DNA of 64,000 bases from Nitrospirota bacterium. Lineage in GTDB: Bacteria > Nitrospirota > Thermodesulfovibrionia > Thermodesulfovibrionales > Dissulfurispiraceae. The stretch is taken from assembly GCA_016936655.1 (NCBI GenBank), contig JAFGXL010000030.1:1-64000 (forward strand), in the 5' to 3' direction. Position 1 is the first letter of the stretch, and each line of letters starts with the position of its first letter. The notes under the pieces were generated by a model. It ran no database searches, was not told the DNA's origin, and worked only from the letters and a program-made list of their open reading frames with translations. The position numbers and the translations under genes are program-made. This document shows, one piece after another, positions 44,205 to 54,849 of the stretch.

Positions 44205-44456
44205 TTATGCCTGTCTATCAGCAATCTTTTTTGTATTATCATGAATCTTGAATATAACAATCAGCAGTTCACAAAAAACACGAACAGATATGACGCCCCC
44301 GATAATAGTGAGGATCCCAAAAAGAAAAGCACTGAATGATTGAGGGTTAAATGCGATTGAGAGCCCGCTCACCAATACAATTAACAGCATAATCCAATAA
44401 AGCACTGTAATCAGTCTCGGCGTTAACAGCGAATTTAAAAAAAGAATTTCCTTCAT
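44205..44456 (-). CDS. DUF4282-family membrane protein
   Basis: 83 aa with two TM helices (about 15-35 and 42-70) and the family ending VRVFCELLIVIFKIHDNTKKI. DUF4282 proteins have no known function. Single-gene unit with a clear terminator downstream. Confidence 0.82.
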   Translation of the reverse strand: MKEILFLNSLLTPRLITVLYWIMLLIVLVSGLSIAFNPQSFSAFLFGILTIIGGVISVRVFCELLIVIFKIHDNTKKIADRQA

Positions 44457-44591
44457 CCTTCCCTCCTATTTTTTGAAAGCATAACCAATACTGATAAAAC
44501 CATACACAATATGGCTGCATACAATCAAGAGCAAAATAATTGCAGCAATTTTATCAGCAAATCGAAGCAGGAAAGTTAATAAACAGCTTTT

Positions 44592-45440
44592 TTAAAGCCT
44601 CTTGTACCATACATTCATGCTCTCAATATTTCCAGAAATATTGGTATTGTTTTTAAGCCTGCCGGCATAAACATAACCCTGCCGGCTGAATGTGATATTC
44701 ATCCCATACGACAATGCCCTTGCTATTGTGTATCCGGTCTTAATGCCTTCATTGCGAAGATCTGACTCCATAAAAGCCAAAAGATGCTGTCCAAAGCTTT
44801 TGCCCCTGTATTTTGGCAGGGTTGCAAAGTCTGTCATCTCTGAATTTGAGTAATCCTTGTCTATCTCTGCTGAAGAGAGTGCAACTATTCCGTCATCAGT
44901 ATCCACACAAAAATATGCGATATGTGACTCCATAGTTTTCAAAAGATATTGTTGGTCAGATATTGGAAAGGGATAAGAAGGAAAAACATTATTGTACAAT
45001 GAAGCCATTACAGGTATATCAGTTCTGCAGCATTTGCGAATTATGTTTTTCCTATTAAACTCGGGCAAATCTTCAACCCCTGACTTATCTTTTGAGACTT
45101 TCAGCACATCTGCCATCTTATCAGCTTCAGACTCATAACTTCTTTCTGTCTTTACATAATAAACCATAAAGACAGCAGCATCTTGACCACTGAAAAAACC
45201 GGGAATACACGCTTCTTGAATATATCCTGCACTCAAAAAATCAGACTCTTTGCTGGCCGGTACTTTTGCAAATATTTTTGAATATCTCTTGCATGATGCA
45301 AGGTCAAGCAGATCCTGTGGGATGCCAGAAGAAGCAGACTCAGTCATCTTCATAAGATATACGCGATCGTTGTATGACCCATGCTGTATAACAGCTCCCT
45401 TGAAATTCTCAACAACATCATTGCAAATATATTTTGTCAT
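44592..45440 (-). CDS. ablB: Beta-lysine N-acetyltransferase
   Basis: 282 aa. The C-terminal half is a GNAT acetyltransferase fold ([20 protein letters not shown], then [15 protein letters not shown] with the acetyl-CoA loop). The N-terminal part matches AblB enzymes ([20 protein letters not shown]). AblB acetylates beta-lysine at the epsilon amine to give N-epsilon-acetyl-beta-lysine, a compatible solute. The ATG overlaps the ablA stop by 4 nt, which secures the pairing. Confidence 0.92.
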   Translation of the reverse strand: MTKYICNDVVENFKGAVIQHGSYNDRVYLMKMTESASSGIPQDLLDLASCKRYSKIFAKVPASKESDFLSAGYIQEACIPGFFSGQDAAVFMVYYVKTERSYESEADKMADVLKVSKDKSGVEDLPEFNRKNIIRKCCRTDIPVMASLYNNVFPSYPFPISDQQYLLKTMESHIAYFCVDTDDGIVALSSAEIDKDYSNSEMTDFATLPKYRGKSFGQHLLAFMESDLRNEGIKTGYTIARALSYGMNITFSRQGYVYAGRLKNNTNISGNIESMNVWYKRL

Positions 45441-46744
45441 TCCTCCCGCCTCTCGATTCTGCTATTGTCTTCTGGCACCAAGGCGATGGTTTCATCATAG
45501 TCTGCAAGAAGCTTCTCTATGCCGACTGCCCTGTATTCAGCAGCATCTTCCATAGGGAGCTGAAGATTGCACTCGTTGCAGTTCCTGTCGCAATAGTTCG
45601 ATTCGTAAGATTCAGGCTCCATATATGTTGTTATTACGCCCTCATAATTCCTTAGGATAACCTTGTTCGTAGACCATGAAATGAGATAATTTGGCATAAC
45701 AGGTATTTTCCCACCTCCTCCGGGAGCATCTATAACATAAGTAGGAACGCATAGCCCGCTTGTGTGTCCTATAAGGCTTTCAATTATCTCAATACCTTTA
45801 CCTACAGGCGTTCTGAAGTGGCTCAATCCTTCAGAAAGGTCACACTGGTAAAGATAATACGGCCTTACCCTGTTGGCAACGAGCTTATGCACAAGCGATC
45901 TCATAATTCTCGGACAGTCATTTACACCTGCAAGAAGCACAGTCTGGTTTCCAAGCGGTATGCCTGCATCAGCGAGCATCGCAAGCGCCTTTCTGGATGA
46001 GTTAGTAATCTCCCTTGGATGATTAAAATGCGTATTTATCCAGATGGGATGATGTTTTTTTAGCATATTTACAAGATTTTCTGTGATACGAAAAGGAAGC
46101 ACAACAGGCGTCCTTGTACCTATCCTGATTATCTCAACATGTTCAATCTTTCTCAGCTCAGTCAATATCCAGTCCAGATATTCATCAGACAATAGAAATG
46201 GATCGCCTCCGCTCAGGAGCACATCCCTTATATTTGTGTTGCTGCGTATATACTCGATAACTTTGAGTATCACATCTTTTGTAGGTATGTTATCTATATC
46301 ACCTACCCTACGCTTTCTTGTGCAGTGTCTGCAGTACATTGCGCAGACATTGCTCACAAGAAAAAGAACCCTGTCAGGATACCTGTGAGTTAGCCCGGGT
46401 ACAGGACTGTCTTTATCCTCATGCAGAGGATCACTCATGTCAGCCCTCGAGAGCACCAGTTCGTTTGCAGAGACCACTGACTGTTTAAAAATCGGATCAT
46501 TTTCAAAATCATCAACATCAATTAAAGAGAGGTAATAAGGTGTAATCGACATGGGAAACTTCTCAATCGTCTGCTGCAACGATGTTCGTGTATCAGGCAG
46601 AAATTTCAGACCAAGAATATTCTCCACCGCATCCAGAGACTTAATCCTGTTTGCAGCCTGCCAGCGCCAGTCTCTCCATTTTGAATTTGATACATCAGAA
46701 CCAATACTATCCAGAATTTTTTGTTCATTTTCTGTAAATGTCAT
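45437..46744 (-). CDS. ablA: Lysine 2,3-aminomutase
   Basis: 435 aa radical-SAM enzyme. The cluster motif is [15 protein letters not shown], the PLP lysine lies in [11 protein letters not shown], and C-terminal Cys (YCDRNCNEC) probably bind zinc. It converts L-lysine to beta-lysine. Coupled to ablB, it makes an osmolyte rather than serving lysine fermentation. AAAAGGAGAA gives a strong SD. Confidence 0.95.
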   Translation of the reverse strand: MTFTENEQKILDSIGSDVSNSKWRDWRWQAANRIKSLDAVENILGLKFLPDTRTSLQQTIEKFPMSITPYYLSLIDVDDFENDPIFKQSVVSANELVLSRADMSDPLHEDKDSPVPGLTHRYPDRVLFLVSNVCAMYCRHCTRKRRVGDIDNIPTKDVILKVIEYIRSNTNIRDVLLSGGDPFLLSDEYLDWILTELRKIEHVEIIRIGTRTPVVLPFRITENLVNMLKKHHPIWINTHFNHPREITNSSRKALAMLADAGIPLGNQTVLLAGVNDCPRIMRSLVHKLVANRVRPYYLYQCDLSEGLSHFRTPVGKGIEIIESLIGHTSGLCVPTYVIDAPGGGGKIPVMPNYLISWSTNKVILRNYEGVITTYMEPESYESNYCDRNCNECNLQLPMEDAAEYRAVGIEKLLADYDETIALVPEDNSRIERREE

Positions 46745-47134
46745 AAGTTCTCCTTTTTATGCACAAAACATAAAATTAATGCGCTAAAATTCAAGGTTAT
46801 TAGAAGCAGATTATTGCTGTATATCAGGATATGAAAATACGACAGGATATTTGCGATACAATAGGACAGTTATTTAAAAAGGTGAAGAATATATGCTGAT
46901 TTAATCGCGAGAAGAAAGAAATGACTCTATGGTCAAAAATAGGCAGCCCTATCAAATATAAAGGCTTTTGCTGAACCATTTGAATCAAAGATCGTTTGCA
47001 ACCTAATTATAATAGCAAAAAACCGTTCATTATGTCAAGGGATTTCATTGAATTTAAGGGATATTTCTCGCGCCAGCGTAAAATAAGGCTGATTTAACAG
47101 ACATTAAGCTTTGTTAAAAAAATGACAACGCATT
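46745..47134 (-). promoter_or_regulatory. 390-nt non-coding region with the ablAB promoter and long leader
   Basis: On the minus strand TTGACA (47038-47033), 18 nt, TATTAT (47014-47009) would start transcription near 47002, leaving about 257 nt of untranslated leader before ablA. I saw no recognised riboswitch in it. A 17-codon frame on the plus strand (46921) has no support. Confidence 0.45.
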
Positions 47135-47908
47135 TCAGATCTTTTTACCAATATAAAACACATAGCCATAAAAATCTTTATATTTACGATAGAGCTCTGC
47201 TTCATGCCTTTGGTATGCCACAAGCTCTTCAGCAGCCTTGTTGCCTGCATACTTTTTTAAAAACTTTTCCTGCGCTGAAACCTGCAGAGCATAAAAGTGA
47301 TCTGTCCAACACTTTTCTGGCAGCATAAAAGTGGCGATCGGCATATATCCCGCTTTTTCGATCTGTCCAACTTTGGTCGAGATAATATCAATTTCAGGAT
47401 ACGCATCATTCCAGAACCTGTCTATCTCATCAGGCCTTTCTCGCGTAAACCACGACGCCTCAGTAACAGCTATGAAGCCGCCAGGTTTTAAAAACCTGCG
47501 CCACTCATTTATGCCGCGCTCAAATCCAACATTGTAGATAGCTCCTTCTGACCAGATCAAATCCAGCTCTTGATCCTGAAAATCAAGATTATCCATTGAG
47601 CAGACAATGCCCTTCACCCTGTCCTGAAGATTCTCTTTACTGACATTTTCGTTAAAGATATTGATAAAGTCAGCAAACAGATCTATGCCTGTGATATGCC
47701 CTGTTGTATTTCTTGCGAGCACAATAGTCTGTCCGCCTGTTCCACATCCAAGATCAGCGATTCTTGATTCATCAGACAGGTTGTCAATAAAGCTCAATGC
47801 CTTTAGAGTAGCATCAGGACTCCCCGGCCCTTGCCGTTCGATGCTTGAGAAATATTCGCATATCAATTTGAAGTCAAACTCATGGATCGATTTATCATCT
47901 TCTCTCAT
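47135..47908 (-). CDS. Class I SAM-dependent methyltransferase
   Basis: 257 aa. Motif I is [16 protein letters not shown] with the acidic ribose-binding residue in ITGIDLF, and motif post-[16 protein letters not shown]. Methyl acceptor unknown. It stands alone, upstream of the ablAB leader, in the same direction as ablA. Confidence 0.88.
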   Translation of the reverse strand: MREDDKSIHEFDFKLICEYFSSIERQGPGSPDATLKALSFIDNLSDESRIADLGCGTGGQTIVLARNTTGHITGIDLFADFINIFNENVSKENLQDRVKGIVCSMDNLDFQDQELDLIWSEGAIYNVGFERGINEWRRFLKPGGFIAVTEASWFTRERPDEIDRFWNDAYPEIDIISTKVGQIEKAGYMPIATFMLPEKCWTDHFYALQVSAQEKFLKKYAGNKAAEELVAYQRHEAELYRKYKDFYGYVFYIGKKI

Positions 47909-47959
47909 AATCTCTCCTTGTCATTTAAGTCTTAAAAATTTAGAAATTTAAAAAGTGGC

Positions 47960-48364
47960 TTAGTATTGTCTTTTAGTATCCAATGAATTGGATTGTTGAT
48001 CAAAATCATTCCACCTTCTCTTGCTCAAAATCCCTATGGGCAATAAAAGAGGGAGCATCCAAGCAAAATTCCACCACTTGAGCCCAACAGTATTAAAGCC
48101 ACCATATGACCATACACACCAAAATATTGAGATATAAAATAAAAGATACGGTATAACCATTAACTTCTAATAAAGAGTTGATGGGAACCTCCACGGAGAG
48201 AAGTAGAAAATAGAGCTGCCCGCAATAAAAACAAGAACTAACCCCGACAGGCCTTGAATAAATTTACCCTGAAAAAGAAAGACAGCCGATAATACAGCGA
48301 CCCATATAAATCCTCCCATCCAGCCAGCTGTCCATCCGATCTTTTCCCCTTTTCTGTTTTGCAT
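47960..48364 (-). pseudogene. Membrane protein gene interrupted by an in-frame amber codon
   Basis: From the ATG at 48364 (GAGGTGGG SD) a 65-residue reading frame with two hydrophobic segments ends SPWRFPSTLY at TAG 48169-48167. The same frame then continues without a break: K-L, then Met at 48160, then 66 residues with two more hydrophobic segments (VIPYLLFYISIFWCVWSYGG, WWNFAWMLPLLLPIGI) to 47960. The whole reads as one 135-codon four-helix protein with a single nonsense codon, most simply TGG to TAG. Either it is a recent pseudogene, or it has become two small coupled proteins, or the amber codon is read through. Confidence 0.6.
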
Positions 48365-48447
48365 ATCCCACCTCAATTACTTGTGATTTTTTGAAGCAAG
48401 CCATGCCTAATTGACTTTAGTTATATTTTAAAATCAACAATAATTTA

Positions 48448-48768
48448 TCAGGCTGGTGTTGCGAGTTTTAACCCAACAATACCTGCGATAATAAGCGAAA
48501 CACTTACAAGCCTTGCTGCATTAAACGGCTCACCAAACAGCAATATCCCAAGCAGCACAGTTCCAGCAGCGCCGACTCCTACCCAGACAGCATAGGCTGT
48601 TCCAACAGGAAGAGACTTCATTGCAATACCTAGCAGCAAAACACTTATTATCATGGATAGAAGTGTTCCTATAGTAGGCCAGAGACGGGTAAATCCTTCA
48701 GTATACTTAAGACCAATAGCCCAACAAACTTCAAATACTCCTGCAACAACTAGTATTATCCAGGCCAT
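48448..48768 (-). CDS. sugE: SugE/Gdx-type small multidrug resistance exporter
   Basis: 106 aa, four TM helices. The N-terminus [20 protein letters not shown] with the essential Glu (E13), [20 protein letters not shown] and the C-terminal GIVGLKL match SugE (Gdx), which exports guanidinium. The ATG at 48768 has GGGG upstream. No guanidine riboswitch of a class I recognise is visible before it. Confidence 0.9.
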   Translation of the reverse strand: MAWIILVVAGVFEVCWAIGLKYTEGFTRLWPTIGTLLSMIISVLLLGIAMKSLPVGTAYAVWVGVGAAGTVLLGILLFGEPFNAARLVSVSLIIAGIVGLKLATPA

Positions 48769-48934
48769 ATTCCCCTTTCGTATATGCAAAATTTATTACT
48801 GATGCACGCAATTCATTTAGCAAACATCCAACAGGCATCCTGTAATATCAGATTATTGTGTTTAACTTCAATTTCAAAGCTAATATATCACATTTATTAC
48901 GAGTATTAAATCATATTTCAGATTAAATACCATA

Positions 48935-48964
48935 TTGGTGTTATAAGACAGCTTCTGTTAAAAT
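48935..48964 (+). promoter_or_regulatory. Promoter of the second alcohol dehydrogenase
   Basis: TTGGTG (48935-48940), 18 nt, TAAAAT (48959-48964), 6 nt before the ATG at 48971. There is no SD, so a leaderless mRNA is likely. Confidence 0.4.
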
Positions 48965-48970
48965 TTCATA

Positions 48971-49999
48971 ATGAAGGTTGCTAAGCTCTATTCATTCGAA
49001 GATATCAGGATCGAGGAGATGGCTGTTCCAAAGGTCGGTCTTCGTGATGCGCTTATCAAAACAAAGGCATCAGGCATATGCTCTGGGGATGTGATGCCCT
49101 GGTATATCGAAAAGAAGGCTCCACTTATACTGGGACATGAGCCTGCCGGAGAAATAGTTCAGCTCGGAAGTGAGCTAATAACATCTCGCTTCAAGGTTGG
49201 CAATAGAATTGCTGTTCATCATCATGCGCCGTGCATGTCCTGCTCCTGTTGTGATCGCGGTGATTATGTGCAGTGCGACACCTGGAGAAAGACTTTTATT
49301 AATCCAGGCGGTATAGCTGAATTCATACTTATACCAGAAACAAACCTTATGAATGATGCTCTTTTGCTTCCTGATTCTGTGCCTTTTGAAGACGGCTGTC
49401 TTGTAGAGCCTGTGGCATGCGTTGTTAAATCCCTGAAAAGAGCGTGCATAAAAAAGGGAGATACTGTTTTGATTATCGGGCTCGGCGTTATGGGACAGAT
49501 GCATGTGCTTATTGCAAGGGAGTTTGGCGCTAACAGGATTATTGCTGCTGACAAAGTTAAATACAGGCTGGACAAGGCTCTGGGGTTTGGCGCTGACAAT
49601 GTGATAGATGTATCAAAGGATGGTCTTCATGATAAGCTTGCCGAGCTTACTGAAGGGCAGCTTGCGAATATTGTGATAGTAGGACCAAACAGCGCTGGGG
49701 CAATGAAGCAGGGTATCAACTGCGCAGGACGCGGTGGTACTGTTCTTCTATTCACGCCAGCCCTGCCTAATGAAAGACTCGAAATAGATCCGAATGAGAT
49801 TTATTTTAAAGATGTATCAATAGTATCAAGCTATTCTTGCGGCCCTGACGATACAAAGACAGCGCTTGGAATTATCGAAAAGAGGATTATTACTGCCGAC
49901 AAAGTAGTTACGCACAGATTCCCCATAGAAAAAACGGCCGAGGCCTACAGGCTCACGACCGCTGCGAAAGATTCTCTTAAATCAATAATTACTTTCTGA
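48971..49999 (+). CDS. Zinc-type medium-chain alcohol dehydrogenase (second copy)
   Basis: 342 aa. Catalytic zinc ligands in GICSGDV and GHEPAGE, a structural-zinc loop with extra Cys (CMSCSCCDRGDYVQC), and the NAD site GLGVMGQMHV. It shares domain layout with the gene at 37560 but differs in sequence, so it is not a recent copy. The substrate is unknown; sorbitol-dehydrogenase-like enzymes are the nearest. It overlaps the convergent cheV 3' end by 11 bp. Confidence 0.88.
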   Translation: MKVAKLYSFEDIRIEEMAVPKVGLRDALIKTKASGICSGDVMPWYIEKKAPLILGHEPAGEIVQLGSELITSRFKVGNRIAVHHHAPCMSCSCCDRGDYVQCDTWRKTFINPGGIAEFILIPETNLMNDALLLPDSVPFEDGCLVEPVACVVKSLKRACIKKGDTVLIIGLGVMGQMHVLIAREFGANRIIAADKVKYRLDKALGFGADNVIDVSKDGLHDKLAELTEGQLANIVIVGPNSAGAMKQGINCAGRGGTVLLFTPALPNERLEIDPNEIYFKDVSIVSSYSCGPDDTKTALGIIEKRIITADKVVTHRFPIEKTAEAYRLTTAAKDSLKSIITF

Positions 50000-50963
50000 T
50001 GAGCAGCTTATCAACCTCTGCCAGTATTACTGAGGCATCGAATTTAACCATATAGCTGTCTGCACCAACCAGTTTAGACTTTTCCCTATTCTCCTCACCG
50101 CTCAAAGAGGTATTTATTATAATCGGTATATTCTTAAGCTTGTCGTTGGCTTTAACATTTTTTGTGAAAGTGAGACCATCCATCTCAGGCATCTCGACAT
50201 CAGAAATGATCAGCTGCAAATAGTCTGTAACAGGCTTGTCACCGGCTCTGGCAACAAAATCATTAAGCATCTCAAGAGCCTTGCTTCCATCAATGGCTTC
50301 CATCACATGCAGACCTGCTCCTTCGAGTATGTCTCTTAGAATTCTGCGTGCAACAGCAGAATCATCTGCTATCAGAACTGTGCCCTTAAATTTACGGTCG
50401 CTCACATGGGCTATCTCACCTGCTGCCGACTCTTTTTTGGCAGAAAGCATGCCTATTTCGGATATAACACTCTCAAGGTCGAGTATCAGAAGCAGTGGTG
50501 CATCTTCACGCTCCTCGAGCTTTGTTACTCCTGTAACCCTTCCGCTATGCTTGGCCTGCAGCAGAGCTGGTGGAGGCTGTATCTGGGTCCATTTTATGCG
50601 CCTTATCCTCTCAACATCATGCACTATCATTCCGATGGTAGTAGCAAGCATCTCGAGCACCACAACCTTGGGCTTTATATGCATCTGCGCAGGAGGCTCT
50701 ATTTTCATCCATTTACCCAGATCAACTATAGGCACAACCTCACCGCGCACATGTGCAAGAGCTTCAGCATAAGAGGGCATGTCAGGCACTTTTGTAAGAA
50801 CCGGAATCGGTATAATCTCTCTCACCTTTGCCACATTTATGCCGTACTCCTGAGACTCTATCGTGCCGTCAGGAAGAGAGCTGTACATTCTAAATACAAT
50901 AACCTCAAGCTCGTTTGTGCCAACCTTGAGAACTTCTGGCAATGCGCCAACCCCGCGTGACAT
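49989..50963 (-). CDS. CheV-like chemotaxis coupling protein (CheW-REC)
   Basis: 324 aa. CheW domain about 15-170 (YGINVAKVREIIPIPVLTKV, VRGEVVPIVDLGKWM), then a receiver domain about 195-320 (LIADDSAVARRILRDIL, ISDVEMPEMDGLTF with the phospho-Asp, YMVKFD). CheV couples chemoreceptors to CheA and adapts by phosphorylation. No other chemotaxis gene is in the window. Confidence 0.92.
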   Translation of the reverse strand: MSRGVGALPEVLKVGTNELEVIVFRMYSSLPDGTIESQEYGINVAKVREIIPIPVLTKVPDMPSYAEALAHVRGEVVPIVDLGKWMKIEPPAQMHIKPKVVVLEMLATTIGMIVHDVERIRRIKWTQIQPPPALLQAKHSGRVTGVTKLEEREDAPLLLILDLESVISEIGMLSAKKESAAGEIAHVSDRKFKGTVLIADDSAVARRILRDILEGAGLHVMEAIDGSKALEMLNDFVARAGDKPVTDYLQLIISDVEMPEMDGLTFTKNVKANDKLKNIPIIINTSLSGEENREKSKLVGADSYMVKFDASVILAEVDKLLIRK

Positions 50964-51094
50964 ATACCCTCCGTATTAATAATCTATGATATTTATTATC
51001 GAGCAAATTATAAATTTCTTGACTAACTAGAAAATATTACTTGGAAATCAGATAACCAGTTTTAAAACAGCCATCAATTAATTTATACTAACTG

Positions 51095-51637
51095 ATGGTT
51101 AATAAAGAAAAATCTCACAAAACTCTTACACTTTGCGACTGGAAAATGAACTCAAAAACAGTTTCAGACAACAGCTCCAAAATAATCAGGCATAAAGAAA
51201 ATTGCAAATGGAAAGACTACATTCCCACAAAATACAAAAACATATCAATGGGTGGATGGTCTGACATATCAAGGAATGTGCTTATCGGCGAAAGAGGAGA
51301 AAGCGCTAAATTTCATCTCAGATATTTTGAGATCAATCCCGGAGGCTGCAGCAGCCTCGAATTTCATAAACATGAGCATGTTGTTGTTGTGATCAAAGGA
51401 ACAGGCAGAGTAAAGCTTGGTAAAAAGAATTATAAGGTCACATACCTGGATACTATTTATATATCTCCTTATACTGTTCATCAGCTAACAAATCCGTTTG
51501 ATGAGCCCTTTGGCTTCTTCTGCATTGTAAATGCAAAGAGAGACAAACCGAAAAGAGTTAGGGAGTTAGGGGGGGGTAAAGGAGTTCAGGAGTTAAAAGC
51601 AAAAGGCAGTCAGGGAGTCAGAGAATTAGTGAGTTAG
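51095..51637 (+). CDS. Cupin-domain protein with a repeat-derived C-terminus
   Basis: 180 aa. The cupin barrel spans about 60-150 with the metal-binding pattern SLEFHKHEHVVVVIKGTGRV and SPYTVHQLTNPF. Function unknown; sugar isomerase-like and regulator-like cupins share this fold. After KRDKPK the last 30 residues (RVRELGGGKGV and onwards) are encoded by GAGTTAGG-type repeats beside a broken S23 gene, so the original stop was probably lost. TATACT (51084-51089) lies 5 nt before the ATG and no SD is seen. Confidence 0.78.
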   Translation: MVNKEKSHKTLTLCDWKMNSKTVSDNSSKIIRHKENCKWKDYIPTKYKNISMGGWSDISRNVLIGERGESAKFHLRYFEINPGGCSSLEFHKHEHVVVVIKGTGRVKLGKKNYKVTYLDTIYISPYTVHQLTNPFDEPFGFFCIVNAKRDKPKRVRELGGGKGVQELKAKGSQGVRELVS

Positions 51638-51640
51638 GTG
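51555..51640. repeat. Degenerate GAGTTAGG short tandem repeats
   Basis: GAGTTAGG occurs twice in tandem (51555-51570), then a run of eight G and variants GGAGTTCAGG, GGAGTTAAAAG, GGGAGTCAG and GAGTTAGG. The opposite flank of the S23 pseudogene (52007-52025) carries the same motif in inverse orientation (GAGTTATGGAGTT read on the minus strand). Confidence 0.7.
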
Positions 51641-52006
51641 GTTTTAGAGTTTGAGAGGTAGTTCATAAAACTCTGTATCATCTTAGATACTTCTTCAGCC
51701 GTTGCGTATAAAACATCAAAGTCATTCTTTGCAATATAGTTCAAATCCAATGCTGCATATAGATGAAACTGGACTTCAGCTGCGGACCCGTGTGCTATAT
51801 TCAGGAAATTTATAAACTCTTTATGTGTCCATCTCCCATACCCTTGTAATATTTGACATTATCGAAATTTAAGCTCTCGTAAGCTGTTTTTGCAAACAAG
51901 AATCTTTAGAAAAAGCAAAGCTCTGCGTAAGAGAATATATATCTTTGTTCAACTCTCTTGCTTTCTGCCATGCCTGTATATCCTCAAACCTGCTAATCTT
52001 TGGCAT
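51633..52006 (-). pseudogene. Broken four-helix-bundle (S23 / 23S rRNA intervening-sequence) protein
   Basis: From the ATG at 52006 the frame reads KISRFEDIQAWQKARELNKD, typical of the four-helix-bundle family, to LQKQLTRA. A TAA follows, then ISIMSNIT in the same frame. After a frameshift the rest is intact: GYGRWTHKEFINFLNIAHGS, AAEVQFHLYAALDLNYI, EEVSKMIQSFMNYLSNSKTT and a stop at 51635-51633. One nonsense codon and one frameshift make it a pseudogene. It lies between secA and the cupin gene, flanked by GAGTTA-type repeats. Confidence 0.85.
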
Positions 52007-52026
52007 TCAACTCCATAACTCTCTTA

Positions 52027-54693
52027 TTATTCTTTACCGCAGCACTTTTTGTACTTTTTGCCGCTGCCGCATATGCAGGGATCATTTCTGCCTACTTTAT
52101 GATCCTTATGCGCCGCCTGCAGTGGTGCAGATGAGCTCTCGCCCCTGTTATATGACAGCTGCTGTTTATGCTGCTTAACTTCAGGCGCCTTTTCCTGCTT
52201 CACCTGAATTTTGAAGAGCCTTGATACAACCTCAGCGGATATTCGATCAGACATATCTGCAAAACATGCAAATGCCTCTTTTTTGTACTCAACAAGAGGA
52301 TCGCGCTGAGCATATCCTCTTAGTCCTATGCCTTCCTTCATATGATCTATGCTGAGCAGATGGTCTTTCCATTGATTGTCTATAACCTGAAGGAAAATCA
52401 TCTTCTCTACGTATCTGAGAAACTCAGGTCCTGCCTCTCGCTCCTTTTCTTCATAAAGCTGAGTGAGCTTAGCAACAATGCCGGAAACCAGTTCGTCCCT
52501 TGACATTGTGTTTGTAATCCCCAGTCTTCTGTCAAACATTCCAAACAAAGAATCATCAAATGTCTTTATATCCCACTCATCAGGCACCTGATCTTCAGGG
52601 CAATAAACATCAGCAAAAGCCTCGACCTCATTTGTCATCAGCTCCAGAACCTTGTCTTTAAGAGAGCTGGATGTCAGAACAATGCGCCTGAATGAATATA
52701 TCTCAAGCCTCTGCTTGTTCATAACATCATCATATTCGAGCAGATGTTTTCTTATATCAAAGTTATGCGACTCCACCTTCTTCTGCGCATTCTCAATAGC
52801 CTTGGATACCATCCTGTTTTCGATGGGGATTGTGTCATCAATATTGAGCATGCTCATAAGACCTGTTATGCGGTCAGATCCAAAGATCCTCAGTAGATCA
52901 TCCTGCAGTGAAAGATAAAATCTCGATGATCCCGGATCTCCCTGCCTGCCGGATCTTCCCCTAAGCTGGTTGTCTATTCTTCTTGCTTCATGACGCTCTG
53001 TTCCGATAATATGCAGACCGCCAGCCTCTAGAACAAGCGACTTCTCTTTTTCACAAATCATTTTTGCCTCTGCAAGAGCAGCGCTGTAGTCCTCTTCTGT
53101 GTAATTCTCATTCTCCTTAAGCATCTGCCTTGCAAGTCCGTCAGGATTGCCGCCAAGAACTATATCTGTACCTCTGCCTGCCATATTTGTGGCTATGGTA
53201 ACTGATTTATGCCTGCCAGCCTGTGCAACTATCTCTGCCTCTCGTTCATGATATTTGGCATTAAGCACATAGTGAGGAATGCCCTTTTTCTTCAGCAGAC
53301 TGCCAAGCACCTCTGATTTTTCAATCGATGTTGTGCCTACAAGAACAGGCTGCCCTTTTAAGTGAGACTGTACTATATCCTCAATAACAGCATCGAACTT
53401 AGCTGTTTCTGTCTTGTATATAACATCAGCGCGGTCATCTCTGCTCATCTGCCTGTTTGTAGGTATGACAACTACATCTAGATTGTATATCTGGGCAAAC
53501 TCCTGCGCCTCTGTGTCTGCAGTGCCTGTCATTCCTGAAAGTTTATTGTACATCCTGAAATAGTTCTGAAATGTTATTGTGGCCAATGTCTGGTTTTCGC
53601 TCGCTATCTTTGCGTTCTCTTTTGCCTCTATTGCCTGGTGAAGTCCATCGCTCCACCTTCTGCCAGGCATGAGTCTGCCAGTAAACTCATCAACTATTAT
53701 CACTTCTCCATCTTTAACAACATAGTCCACATCTTTTTTGAATAGATGATGAGCTCGCAAGCCCTGAAGCACGTGGTGCACCATCTCTATATTTACTGGG
53801 TCATAGAGGTTGTCCAGAGACAAAAGTCGCTCAACCTTCTGGCTGCCTGATTCAGTAAGAACTATAGTCTTAAGCTTTTCATCTATCTTAAAGTCCGCCT
53901 CATTCTTGAGGCTTGGTATTATTCTATTTATCTTGTAGTATTTGTCAGTAGATTCTTCTGAGGGGCCAGATATTATGAGAGGAGTTCTCGCCTCATCGAT
54001 AAGTATGCTGTCCACTTCATCAACAATCGCATAGTTGAGCTGCCTCTGGGAAAACTCATCAAGATCATACTTCATGTTGTCCCTAAGGTAATCGAAACCA
54101 AACTCATTATTTGTACCGTAAGTTATATCAGCCCTGTAAGCCTCGCCCCTTGTGCATGGTCTCAGCATTGTATAGCGTTTGTCTCTCAAAACATATGTCT
54201 GATCAAAGATAAATGATGAATCGTGCTGTATAACGCCCACAGACAGCCCGAGATAGTTATATAGAGGCCCCATCCATTGTGCGTCTCTCTTTGCGAGATA
54301 ATCATTTACTGTTACAACATGCACGCCTTTTTGGTCTACGGCATTTAGATATACAGGAAGTGTAGCAACAAGCGTCTTGCCCTCTCCTGTCTTCATCTCA
54401 GCAATTCTTCCTTGATGAAGCACCATGCCACCTATAAGCTGCACATCAAAGTGCCTCATTCCAAGAACGCGCTTTGATGCCTCGCGGACAACAGCAAATG
54501 CTTCAGCTAAAATATCAGCAAGAGAGTCGCCGGACTGCAGCCTCGACCTGAACTCGCCTGTCTTATTCATGAGACCGTTATCATCAAGACTGCCAATAGA
54601 CTGTTCGAGACTATTTATTGAATCAATTGCAGAAAAAAGCCTTTTAAGCTCCCTTTCATTCTTTGTTCCGAAGATTTTTTCTAGTATTTTCAT
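52027..54693 (-). CDS. secA: Protein translocase ATPase SecA
   Basis: 888 aa, full length. The DEAD-type motor has [53 protein letters not shown] and [13 protein letters not shown]. The C-terminal zinc SecB/ribosome-binding tail is [13 protein letters not shown]. SecA drives preproteins through SecYEG. The ATG has no SD; a promoter ends 6 nt upstream. Two stop codons (TAA TAA) end the gene, directly against the S23-associated repeats. Confidence 0.98.
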   Translation of the reverse strand: MKILEKIFGTKNERELKRLFSAIDSINSLEQSIGSLDDNGLMNKTGEFRSRLQSGDSLADILAEAFAVVREASKRVLGMRHFDVQLIGGMVLHQGRIAEMKTGEGKTLVATLPVYLNAVDQKGVHVVTVNDYLAKRDAQWMGPLYNYLGLSVGVIQHDSSFIFDQTYVLRDKRYTMLRPCTRGEAYRADITYGTNNEFGFDYLRDNMKYDLDEFSQRQLNYAIVDEVDSILIDEARTPLIISGPSEESTDKYYKINRIIPSLKNEADFKIDEKLKTIVLTESGSQKVERLLSLDNLYDPVNIEMVHHVLQGLRAHHLFKKDVDYVVKDGEVIIVDEFTGRLMPGRRWSDGLHQAIEAKENAKIASENQTLATITFQNYFRMYNKLSGMTGTADTEAQEFAQIYNLDVVVIPTNRQMSRDDRADVIYKTETAKFDAVIEDIVQSHLKGQPVLVGTTSIEKSEVLGSLLKKKGIPHYVLNAKYHEREAEIVAQAGRHKSVTIATNMAGRGTDIVLGGNPDGLARQMLKENENYTEEDYSAALAEAKMICEKEKSLVLEAGGLHIIGTERHEARRIDNQLRGRSGRQGDPGSSRFYLSLQDDLLRIFGSDRITGLMSMLNIDDTIPIENRMVSKAIENAQKKVESHNFDIRKHLLEYDDVMNKQRLEIYSFRRIVLTSSSLKDKVLELMTNEVEAFADVYCPEDQVPDEWDIKTFDDSLFGMFDRRLGITNTMSRDELVSGIVAKLTQLYEEKEREAGPEFLRYVEKMIFLQVIDNQWKDHLLSIDHMKEGIGLRGYAQRDPLVEYKKEAFACFADMSDRISAEVVSRLFKIQVKQEKAPEVKQHKQQLSYNRGESSSAPLQAAHKDHKVGRNDPCICGSGKKYKKCCGKE

Positions 54694-54699
54694 TCAAAT

Positions 54700-54729
54700 A
54701 TACTAAACAACATCTATTCTTTTGTGCAA
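54700..54729 (-). promoter_or_regulatory. secA promoter
   Basis: On the minus strand TTGCAC (54729-54724), 18 nt, TAGTAT (54705-54700), then 6 nt to the ATG at 54693. The transcript would be leaderless. Confidence 0.5.
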
Positions 54730-54849
54730 CCTCAAGACTATTAGATATCAGACGATACAATAAACAAAATATTGCTTCAATGCCGGAGTAATGCGTGATA
54801 TAATTCGTTAAGAGATAAATACGGGAAATTATAAATCTTGGGGGAATTA

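Noticed and set aside
46921-46974. 17-codon plus-strand frame in the ablA leader region
   Set aside because: It lacks a convincing SD, has no similarity I recognise and lies antisense to the proposed ablAB leader.
48769-48970. Guanidine riboswitch before the SugE/Gdx gene
   Set aside because: I could not find paired ACGR hairpin loops (class II) or other guanidine-aptamer features; only a single ACGA occurs.
54838-54849. TTG start four codons upstream of pilT
   Set aside because: The GGGGGA SD would lie inside the coding region; it is correctly spaced for the ATG at 54850.
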